Program-made: the position numbers and the translations under genes
Notes under the pieces: generated by a model
Database searches by the model: none
Seen by the model: the letters and a program-made list of their open reading frames with translations, nothing else
What the model was told of the DNA's origin: nothing
NCBI GenBank assembly: GCA_035628505.1
Contig: DASPJR010000126.1
Span: 1-23,390 of the forward strand
Direction: 5' to 3'
DNA: 23,390 nt
From: DASPJR01 sp035628505
GTDB taxonomy: Bacteria; Planctomycetota; SZUA-567; H5-PLA8
Shown: positions 1-5,712 of the stretch, piece after piece
Numbering within the stretch: position 1 is the stretch's first letter
How the letters are laid out: each line of letters opens with the position of its first letter

Positions 1-255
1 GTTGTGTTCGGCAAGACGCTGCGCCAGACGCTGACAGGCGCGGCGCGGGAGATCGTCGAGTTCTATCTCTGCGCCGAAGACAAAGTCCTGCGCGACCTGG
101 CGCGCAAAGACGAAGAGCTCCCGGGCGTCTTGCGAGCGCGCTGGCTGTATCACAAATCCGATGAAGTTCCCGAGCCGCCGTTCCTCGATCGCTGGTCCTG
201 CATGAAGAAGTTTCGCACGCAATGGCTGATCGCGATGGCCACAGGCTTCGGCTAA
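1..255 (+). CDS. 3' end of an unrecognised protein-coding gene (partial)
   Basis: The reading frame is open from the first base to a TAA at 253-255 and gives 84 residues, so this is the C-terminal end of a gene that starts before the window. The first codons are GTT GTG, with no start or ribosome binding site visible. The peptide is mixed charged and hydrophobic, carries two cysteines and several tryptophans, and has no motif that I recognise. Codon use is GC-rich like the neighbouring genes, which supports real coding. I cannot assign a function. It is convergent with the hydrolase gene at 569, and the two are separated by a block of inverted repeats. Confidence 0.55.
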   Translation, partial: VVFGKTLRQTLTGAAREIVEFYLCAEDKVLRDLARKDEELPGVLRARWLYHKSDEVPEPPFLDRWSCMKKFRTQWLIAMATGFG

Positions 256-270
256 CGGCGACGGATTTTT

Positions 271-557
271 CACCACAGAGAACACAGAGGACATAGAGGA
301 AGGAATTGGGAACCGCAGATGAACGCAGATGTTTTGATTCAAAAGAAATATCTGCGTTTATCCGCGTTCATCGGCGGTTTTGAGATCGGTCCTGAAGACG
401 GCACAGAATTTTAGGTTTGGGATTTTAAAGTTTAAATTTGAAAGTGAACGGCAGCTTGCGGCAGAGCTCAATGTTGTTCGATCTAAAATTTAAATTCTAA
501 ACTTTCAAATGAAAAATTCTGTGCCGTTTAAGCAGTTTCTCTGTGTCCTCTGTGGTG
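271..557. repeat. Nested inverted-repeat block between convergent genes
   Basis: Several inverted repeats lie inside each other. The outer arms are 271-290 (CACCACAGAGAACACAGAGG) and 538-557, which match at 18 of 20 positions in reverse complement. Inside the left arm is a complete hairpin, 311-330 against 350-379, built from an AACCGCNGATGAACGCNGAT unit. The next layer is a perfect 15-nt pair, ACGGCACAGAATTTT at 398-412 and its complement at 513-527. An imperfect AT-rich pair (421-444 against 481-507) lies innermost. No gene is visible here. The outer and hairpin units resemble dispersed intergenic repeats known from many environmental bacteria. The block may also end transcription from both sides. 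Confidence 0.85.
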
Positions 558-568
558 AGAAGCACTCG

Positions 569-1336
569 TCACTTCTGCATCGGATGCGCTTCGAAGAACG
601 ACCAGAGCTTGTGATTTACATCGACCTCGTGCGCCCAGAGATGGTTGAGCCTGGGAACTTCGAGGAACTCCACGGCATGCCCGGCGGCCCTGTATGCGGC
701 GAGCGCCTTGCGGCTTTCGTCGACCTTGACAATCGCATCAGCGCTGCCGTGAACCAGGAAGACGGCGTATTTGTGCTTCACGTTGATCGGCCCCAGGGCG
801 AGCGCGCCCAGGCCGCCGGAATGCGGCGCAATGGCGGCGATCTTTTCTGAACGCATCGATGCCAGCAGGTTACTGAAATAAGCGCCGTTCGACATGCCGG
901 TGAGATACACACGGTTGAGATCGATGTTATAGTTCTTCGACAGGTGCTCCAGAAGCGCGTCAAAGAAGTGGACGTCGCGGGTAGCCAATTGCGGAATGAG
1001 CGGCCAGTGGCGGTTGAGGCCGTTGGGATAAACGAGAATGAAATTTTTCTCGGCGGCGAGCTTGTCGAGCTGCGAATAGATCGGCATGAGGTCTTTGCTG
1101 TCGAGCAGGCCGTGAAAGGCAAAGACGAGCGGCGCAGCCTTTTTGGAATCAATCGTTTCCGGAACGATCAGTCGGTACAGACGCTTCTGTTCGCCGACAG
1201 CCATCTCTTCATTCGGAAACGTGCCCGCCGTGCCGCCAGCGCCTCCTGAAGGCCGCGCCGGAACTTCCGACGCGGCCGTCGCAAATGCCAGCACGCCTAA
1301 GGCGATGATGGTGTGAAAGCAGACACGGCGGTTCAT
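569..1336 (-). CDS. Secreted PHB-depolymerase/LpqC-type alpha/beta hydrolase
   Basis: Predicted extracytoplasmic serine esterase of 255 residues. Residues 1-22 form a signal peptide (basic MNRR start, hydrophobic stretch, ATAASE end). The body is an alpha/beta hydrolase of the poly(3-hydroxybutyrate) depolymerase/LpqC group: an oxyanion-side FAFHG at 73-77, the nucleophile elbow GMSNG with Ser149, a likely acid Asp200 in HGSAD, and a likely catalytic His232 in RLNH. The true substrate is unknown; family members cleave polyester or feruloyl/acetyl esters. The frame is open further upstream to 1393, but that part reads through the ATGCAT palindrome at 1370-1454, so I prefer the ATG at 1336 (1354 is an alternative). 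Neither start has a clear ribosome binding site. It is divergent from hisG. Confidence 0.82.
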   Translation of the reverse strand: MNRRVCFHTIIALGVLAFATAASEVPARPSGGAGGTAGTFPNEEMAVGEQKRLYRLIVPETIDSKKAAPLVFAFHGLLDSKDLMPIYSQLDKLAAEKNFILVYPNGLNRHWPLIPQLATRDVHFFDALLEHLSKNYNIDLNRVYLTGMSNGAYFSNLLASMRSEKIAAIAPHSGGLGALALGPINVKHKYAVFLVHGSADAIVKVDESRKALAAYRAAGHAVEFLEVPRLNHLWAHEVDVNHKLWSFFEAHPMQK

Positions 1337-1369
1337 GGAATGATGCTTATGCATACGGGAAGCCAGGAA

Positions 1370-1454
1370 AATGATGCATGATGCATAATGCATAAAAAAC
1401 GGCGCTTGAACGTGGCGCGCTCTGCCGTTTATGGATCATGCATCATGCATTATT
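1370..1454. repeat. ATGCAT-rich long palindrome between divergent genes
   Basis: The left arm 1370-1403 and right arm 1424-1454 are near-perfect reverse complements, made of repeated ATGCAT/ATGATGCAT units ending in a GCCGTTT/AAACGGC base. The loop of about 20 nt is GC-rich. A further TTATGCAT copy follows at 1457-1464. The element fills the gap between the divergent hydrolase and hisG genes, so both promoters must lie in or beside it. It has no coding sense of its own. It could be a mobile intergenic palindrome or a regulatory cruciform; the sequence alone does not decide. Confidence 0.85.
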
Positions 1455-1513
1455 GATTATGCATTCCCTCTCCCATCGTGTAAAAGCTTCAACTTTCACA
1501 GCAACGATTGGAA

Positions 1514-1519
1514 AAGGAG
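1514..1519 (+). promoter_or_regulatory. Ribosome binding site that fixes the hisG start
   Basis: AAGGAG lies 7 nt before the GTG at 1527-1529. The frame is open back to an ATG at 1431, but that ATG sits inside the palindrome and lacks such a site. HisG proteins normally begin only a few residues before the RIAIPSKGRL block, so the GTG is the likely start. Confidence 0.8.
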
Positions 1520-1526
1520 TTTTCAC

Positions 1527-2396
1527 GTGCGGTTGGAAGACAAGGTGACGCGAATAGCCATTCCGAGCAAAGGCCGGCTCCAGGAGCCCAGCGAGACACT
1601 GCTGAAAGCGGCGGGAGTCAAATACCGCAAGCGCGACCGGTCGCTGTTCGCTCACGTGGACGGATTGAACGCGGTCATCCTGTTTGTGCGGCCGGACGAC
1701 ATTCCGCTGCTGGTCGCGGAGGGCGCCGCGGACATGGGAATGGTCGGGCAGGATCTGGTACACGAAAACAAGTGCGAAGGACGCGTAAAAAAGCGGCTCG
1801 ATCTGGGCTACGGCCACTGCCGCCTGGCACTGGCCGCCCGGGCCAACGGTGGAGCGAAAAACGCGAAGGCGCTGAAAGGCCACAAAGTCGCGGCATCAAT
1901 GGGGCATTCGGCGCGGGAATTCTTCCGCAAGAAGAACGTGGACGTTCAGCTGCTGGAAGTCAGCGGCTCGGTGGAGATCATGGTGGCGCTGGGCCTGGCC
2001 GACGCGATCGTGGACCTGGTCGAATCCGGCGACACGCTGCGCGACAATGGGCTGGAAGTGATCGAGACAGTTTCGCAGTCGCAGGCGGTGCTGATCGAGA
2101 CGCCAAAACCCCGCGACCGCAAGCTGTGCGAGCTGATCGTGCGCCGCTTCGAAGGGGTTCTCACCGCGCAGCAGTACACGCTGCTGGAATACAACGTGCC
2201 GCGCGCCAAGCTGAAAGAAGCGGAGAAGATTACGCCGGGATTCGACTCCCCCACCCTGAGCGACCTGGAAGACAAGAACTGGGTGTCGGTGAAAGTGATG
2301 ATTCCCAAGAAGCAGTCCATCGACATCATGGACAAGCTCGAAGCGCTGGGCGCGTCGGCGATCCTGGAAACGCAGATACTGAACTGCCGGCTGTAG
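1527..2396 (+). CDS. hisG: ATP phosphoribosyltransferase, long form (HisG)
   Basis: Catalyses the first step of histidine synthesis, ATP plus PRPP to phosphoribosyl-ATP, in the cytoplasm. The 289-residue length is that of the long, HisZ-independent form. The N-terminal block IAIPSKGRLQEPS (10-22), GMVGQDLV (71-78) and the PRPP-binding region DLVESGDTLRDNGL (163-176) are typical. The C-terminal part, about 215-289, with SPTLSDL and a final LGASAILETQI strand, fits the ACT-like regulatory domain that binds histidine for feedback inhibition. The gene starts with GTG and is preceded by AAGGAG. No other his gene is adjacent, which is unusual for a bacterium with his clusters but common in lineages with scattered his genes. 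Confidence 0.96.
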   Translation: MRLEDKVTRIAIPSKGRLQEPSETLLKAAGVKYRKRDRSLFAHVDGLNAVILFVRPDDIPLLVAEGAADMGMVGQDLVHENKCEGRVKKRLDLGYGHCRLALAARANGGAKNAKALKGHKVAASMGHSAREFFRKKNVDVQLLEVSGSVEIMVALGLADAIVDLVESGDTLRDNGLEVIETVSQSQAVLIETPKPRDRKLCELIVRRFEGVLTAQQYTLLEYNVPRAKLKEAEKITPGFDSPTLSDLEDKNWVSVKVMIPKKQSIDIMDKLEALGASAILETQILNCRL

Positions 2397-2431
2397 AGAA
2401 CTTAAGCAAGGTACAGAGGCAAAAGGGACGG

Positions 2432-2448
2432 GCGCGGGACGCCCGCGC
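2432..2448. repeat. Short GC hairpin after hisG
   Basis: GCGCGGG (2432-2438) and CCCGCGC (2442-2448) form a perfect 7-bp stem with an ACG loop, 36 nt past the hisG stop. No T-run follows on either strand, so it is not a standard intrinsic terminator. The surrounding GGGACGCCCGCGCTCC resembles dispersed intergenic motifs of GC-rich bacteria. It lies just before the start of the next small gene. Confidence 0.5.
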
Positions 2449-2459
2449 TCCATAAACAC

Positions 2460-2651
2460 ATGTACCGACCGTCGGACACCGTCGAGAAACTGTTTGGGCG
2501 CAGGTTTACGACCTGGCTGGGGTACGTCTGCCTGCTGCTGATGATTCTCATGATCGCGCTGCTGGTTCGGCAGTGGTTTTTCACCACAACCGGGCCGGCA
2601 ACACCGCCGCCTTCTTCAGCTCCGAAGCAGAACTACGCTCCCGTGAATTAG
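2460..2651 (+). CDS. Small single-pass membrane protein of unknown function
   Basis: A 63-residue product with a charged N-terminus (residues 1-18), one hydrophobic segment (about 19-36, very Leu/Ile/Met-rich) and a short Pro-rich tail (PATPPPSSAP). It looks like a small inner-membrane protein. I do not recognise a family. There is no good ribosome binding site before the ATG at 2460, and a GC hairpin lies directly upstream, so the gene is only moderately supported. It follows hisG in the same direction at a distance of 63 nt and may share its transcript. Its TAG stop overlaps the TAA stop of the convergent transporter gene by 3 nt. Confidence 0.45.
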   Translation: MYRPSDTVEKLFGRRFTTWLGYVCLLLMILMIALLVRQWFFTTTGPATPPPSSAPKQNYAPVN

Positions 2652-4231
2652 TGCACGAAACTCTTCTCGTCTTCAGGCAGCGGCTGGTCTTTCGTCTCCG
2701 GCGCCCAGATCAACGCGACGATTCCGATGATGTAAGCCATCGAAATCACCACCGCCGCCATGCGGAAGCCGGCGAAGCTGGTTGTGCCGTGCAGCTTGGC
2801 CGCGAACACGGGCAAAGCGAAGGGCCCAATCGACGACACGTAACGTCCCACGTTGTAGCAGAAGCCCGTCCCCGTCGTCCGCAGGCGCGTCGGGAAGAGC
2901 TCAGGAAAATACAGCGCATAACCACCGAACGGAGCCAGCGTCCCAAAGCCCAGCAGCGGGTACATGTACCAGACCTGGCTCGGCTTGTCGAAAAAAAGGA
3001 AGGTGTAGACCACGCTGAACCACGCAATCACGAACGCGGCCAGGAACGCCGGACGGCGGCCCATGCGCGCGGCCAGCGCGGCGTAGCACATGATGCCAAA
3101 GAACGCGCCGATCTGCTGCAGCACCAGCCCCTTCGCCTTCAAACTGGTGTGTTCGTTTTTAGGCATGGATTTGTCGATGAGAATCCTCAGCTGCGCAGAC
3201 TGCTCGGCGGAAAGCGGCGTCGTCAGCGCAGCGTCGGGATTGATCGACATCGTGGCGGTGAAGCGGCGTGAGACGATTTCCTTGTACGTACTCACTTCCA
3301 TGATTTTCTTATCTTTGTCTTCGGTGAGTTTGCCGATTGCGGCGAGCTGTTCTTCAGGTGTCTTCGCCGAGGCGATAGCTTCGAATTTCGGGCGAGCTTC
3401 GGCGGAGAGAATGGGAATCGACGCGTCCATCAGTTCCGGACTGAAAAAACCAGCGCCCCAGAGACCCAGCACACCGGAAATACCCAGGCAGAGGCCCACC
3501 ATCGTGTTGCGTCTCAATTGCGCGCCGAAGAGCTGGCCGATGCCGCCCATCTGATTTGACTGCCCCGTCGCCGGAGCAGCGGCAGCGGCGGCTTTGGCGG
3601 CCTGCCACTTTTCAGGTTCCTTCAGACCTGCGCGTACGACCACTGAGAGCAACGCGGGGAAGGCGCCGATCAGGTAAAGCGCCTTCCAGCCCCAGACCGG
3701 TTCGATGTACCAGAAGAGCACGGCGCCGGTGATATTGCCCACAGCCGAAAGGCCCTGCAGCCAGCCCAGCGTTTTTGCACGCGCTTGTTCGGGCATGACT
3801 TCAGAGAGCAGCGCCGCGCCGGCAGCGAATTCACCGCCCACGCCCAGTCCGGTGAGAAAGCGGAGGATGCCGAACTGCCACCAGTTCTGAGACAGTCCGC
3901 TCAACCCAGTAAAGGCGGCATAAATGAAAATTGTAAGCGCCATGGTCTTGGCGCGGCCCCAGCGATCGCCGACGACGCCAAAGATCAGGCCGCCGGTGGC
4001 CCAGCCGAGAATAAAGAGGCTGGTGACGATACCTCCGTAGACCCGCTGTTCGTCGGGCGGCGAATCTTTCATGAGATCGGCCATGGTGATCGAACGGGAG
4101 GCCGTGAAAATCATCCCGTCCATCGTGTCGAAGAGCCAACCCAGTGCGGCCAGGGTGAACACGTACCAGTGGTAACGGGTCATGTACGTCAGCCACGAAC
4201 GGTTTTCTGTCGCCGGTGCCGTGTCGCTCAT
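2648..4231 (-). CDS. MFS transporter with a large TM7-TM8 loop (aromatic acid/metabolite:H+ symporter-like)
   Basis: Inner-membrane secondary transporter, 527 residues. The family signs are clear: FDTMDGM in TM1 (34-40), the loop 2-3 motif GVVGDRWGRAK (85-95), RFLTGLGVGGEF (124-135) in TM4, PEQARAKTLGW after it, GRRPAF after TM8, and PELFPTRLRTTGTGF (443-457) near TM10. This pattern suits the metabolite:proton symporter/AAHS type, but I cannot name a substrate. Typical members have about 420-460 residues; the extra length is mainly at about 268-367, a hydrophilic, Lys/Glu-rich stretch between TM7 and TM8 that should face the periplasm. The start ATG at 4229-4231 has GAGG 10 nt upstream. A 17-bp palindrome lies about 140 bp upstream. 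Confidence 0.88.
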   Translation of the reverse strand: MSDTAPATENRSWLTYMTRYHWYVFTLAALGWLFDTMDGMIFTASRSITMADLMKDSPPDEQRVYGGIVTSLFILGWATGGLIFGVVGDRWGRAKTMALTIFIYAAFTGLSGLSQNWWQFGILRFLTGLGVGGEFAAGAALLSEVMPEQARAKTLGWLQGLSAVGNITGAVLFWYIEPVWGWKALYLIGAFPALLSVVVRAGLKEPEKWQAAKAAAAAAPATGQSNQMGGIGQLFGAQLRRNTMVGLCLGISGVLGLWGAGFFSPELMDASIPILSAEARPKFEAIASAKTPEEQLAAIGKLTEDKDKKIMEVSTYKEIVSRRFTATMSINPDAALTTPLSAEQSAQLRILIDKSMPKNEHTSLKAKGLVLQQIGAFFGIMCYAALAARMGRRPAFLAAFVIAWFSVVYTFLFFDKPSQVWYMYPLLGFGTLAPFGGYALYFPELFPTRLRTTGTGFCYNVGRYVSSIGPFALPVFAAKLHGTTSFAGFRMAAVVISMAYIIGIVALIWAPETKDQPLPEDEKSFVH

Positions 4232-4372
4232 GCAGAGGTCGCCTCATGTCTGATGGTTGATGGGACATGAGTGTCTACAATTCGCAGTTGTCAGAAGCAA
4301 TAAAAAATAACTGAAAAATAAGAAAAAATAAGCAGCGCCGGACACAGCTTTACTATGAAACATCCCAAGTTT

Positions 4373-4389
4373 GCTTTCGTTTCGAAAGC
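4373..4389. promoter_or_regulatory. Perfect 17-bp palindrome upstream of the MFS gene
   Basis: GCTTTCG-TTT-CGAAAGC is a perfect 7-3-7 inverted repeat, about 140 bp before the transporter start. Size and symmetry fit an operator for a dimeric regulator. The stretch 4290-4333 between it and the gene is unusually AT-rich and probably contains the promoter, but I cannot pick a convincing pair of boxes. The regulator is not identifiable from the window. Confidence 0.4.
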
Positions 4390-4436
4390 TTCTGGCGGGC
4401 TGAGTTAGGTTTCGAATGAACTACTCTGGAAAAGGC

Positions 4437-4479
4437 GAACGCCGCAATGCGCATCTATAATTTGCGCACAGCGGCGTTC
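4437..4479 (-). terminator. Hairpin terminator after the DUF883-like gene
   Basis: GAACGCCGC..TGCGCA (4437-4453) pairs with TGCGCA..GCGGCGTTC (4463-4479), 15 pairs with a 2-nt mismatch and a 9-nt AT-rich loop. Read on the minus strand it follows the stop of the gene at 4504 by 24 nt and is followed by GCCTTTTCC, a weak T-run. It fits the end of that transcript and insulates the MFS gene downstream. Confidence 0.6.
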
Positions 4480-4503
4480 AATCCCCTGGGTTGAGCGAGG
4501 TGG

Positions 4504-4794
4504 TTAATCTTCGCGGCTGGAGAATGCCATGCCCAGCAGCAGACCGAGGCCCACTCCCACGCCCATCGCGACGGCTACCGACGAGAGCGGGTTCTTGTGA
4601 ATCTGCTCTTCTGTCTGCTCCTTCGCCTGCCGGGCGTACTTGCCGGCTTTCTCCTTGGCCTGATTGCCGAAGTCCTTAGCCTGGGAGCTGAAGCGCTTAA
4701 ACGCTTCCTTGCCCTGCTGGAACTTTGCTTTTACATCGCTCGCGGCCTGAGACACCGTCTCTTCGCCTTGTTTCATTGACTCTGTGCTATCCAT
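4504..4794 (-). CDS. ElaB/YqjD-like DUF883 membrane-anchored stress protein
   Basis: A 96-residue protein. Residues 1-66 are highly charged, rich in Lys, Glu and Gln and predicted helical or coiled-coil. The end, about 69-92 (NPLSSVAVAMGVGVGLGLLLG), is a Gly-rich membrane helix followed by SSRED. That layout matches the ElaB/YqjD/DUF883 family, tail-anchored inner-membrane proteins that in E. coli bind ribosomes in stationary phase. Function here is inferred from that resemblance. The frame is open to 4878, but AAGGA sits 9 nt before the ATG at 4794 and the extra upstream peptide is unlike the family, so I use 4794. It is the last gene before a hairpin terminator. Confidence 0.75.
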   Translation of the reverse strand: MDSTESMKQGEETVSQAASDVKAKFQQGKEAFKRFSSQAKDFGNQAKEKAGKYARQAKEQTEEQIHKNPLSSVAVAMGVGVGLGLLLGMAFSSRED

Positions 4795-4942
4795 AGAGAT
4801 TTTCCTTAGAAAAGTACTCTCCTTGCATTCTGCGCATTCTGCGGCGCACCAAGCGCGACAACAACGTGAGAGGTGCAAGTACAGTACCCGGGCGCATTGG
4901 AAACATGGAAAAATGGCACGTATTCAAAAGGAAATCGGTCCA

Positions 4943-5146
4943 CTAATGCTGTGCTTCTAGAATCTTGTTTGTCCCGGTCCGGGAATCCTGAACAGATTCA
5001 GAACCGGACTGAAGCAGCACCAGGATCTCCCCGCAGCAGCAGCGCGGCTCAACTTCCTGCAGCGGCTGGCACGAACAGCCGCGTACAACTTGAATTCTCA
5101 TCTGGCATTGTGGACATTCGAAAACATCACCGCGGCGCATATGCAT
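4943..5146 (-). CDS. Small cysteine-rich zinc-ribbon-like protein
   Basis: A 67-residue product with a cysteine pattern CPQC (11-14), CSC (24-26) and CCCG (36-39). The opening MRRGDVFECPQCQMRIQV and the CxC then CCG order recall small desulforedoxin/zinc-ribbon proteins that carry a metal through two Cys pairs. The tail (about 45-67) is polar and without features. I start at the ATG at 5146, with AAGGA 11 nt upstream; ATG 5140 is possible, and the frame is open to 5239. No precise function can be given; iron or zinc binding is an inference. It stands alone between the DUF883 and DUF1328 genes on the same strand. Confidence 0.5.
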   Translation of the reverse strand: MHMRRGDVFECPQCQMRIQVVRGCSCQPLQEVEPRCCCGEILVLLQSGSESVQDSRTGTNKILEAQH

Positions 5147-5438
5147 GGGAAAAATCGTCCTTAAAAAGACTGCGCCCGAAGATCGGAGATCCCCGAGCGC
5201 AAGGCGGGTGGTACAGGCAGGTCTCGAGCACAATGCCAAACTGCAGAAGACAGTCTGACCAGTGCCGGCGGGTCCTGCCTTTGAGCCAACAAGTCCTGTG
5301 CCAAACCACCCTCTGAAGCGCCTGCCATGGGCTGCACAGGCGCAAGCGGCTGCCTATCTGGAAATCACACGTCCTTCACACGTATAGCAACTCCCCCTAT
5401 GCGGTGAAGTTTTTCTCACTTGCCGAGTGCCATGTACT
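5147..5438. other. Intergenic stretch without a supported gene
   Basis: About 290 bp between two small minus-strand genes. Frames open here on both strands give Cys/Trp/Arg-rich peptides with no family resemblance. A 7-bp inverted pair, GCGCCTG and CAGGCGC, lies at about 5319-5344 without a T-run. I see nothing else. Confidence 0.5.
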
Positions 5439-5603
5439 TCACGGTCGCCAAGGTCGGCCCGCGAGCAAGCTGACGATAAAGAGCACCAGGAACACCACGA
5501 AGAACACCTTGGCAATCCACGCCGCTGTCCCGGCGATGCCGCCAAAGCCCAGAATCGCTGCCACAATGGCCACAACCAAGAATGTTAAAGCCCAATTAAG
5601 CAT
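5439..5603 (-). CDS. DUF1328/YtjA-family small membrane protein
   Basis: A 54-residue gene. The start reads MLNWALTFLVVAIVAAILGF, followed by GGIAGTAAWIAK (21-32) and a second hydrophobic helix (33-48) ending in LLAGRPWRP. This is the DUF1328/YtjA signature: two short membrane helices with an LGFGGIAG turn. Family members are inner-membrane proteins of unknown activity, often induced by osmotic or general stress. AGGAG lies 8 nt before the ATG at 5601-5603, a good ribosome binding site. It follows the DUF2062-PLD gene by 109 nt on the same strand and may be co-transcribed with it. Confidence 0.9.
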   Translation of the reverse strand: MLNWALTFLVVAIVAAILGFGGIAGTAAWIAKVFFVVFLVLFIVSLLAGRPWRP

Positions 5604-5712
5604 AGAAAATCTCCTGATAGGTCAGGCCGCCGTACGCAACACGCTTTGCCCAGCGGACCGCACATGTGATTTTGAGCAAGACCAAGGCCACCGCAGAGCG
5701 CTGACAGAGAGC

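Noticed and set aside
509..850. Plus-strand open frame of 113 codons
   Set aside because: It starts in the inverted-repeat block and runs antisense through the hydrolase gene, which has signal peptide and catalytic motifs in its own frame.
1431..1526. A histidine-rich leader peptide for attenuation of hisG
   Set aside because: The frames over the ATGCAT repeat contain only scattered His codons, without a run of His and without a terminator hairpin directly before hisG. The ATGs come from the palindrome.
1508..2455. Second long open frame of 315 codons overlapping hisG
   Set aside because: The product is Arg/Gly-rich without family resemblance, as expected from a shifted frame in GC-rich DNA; hisG is certain in the other frame.
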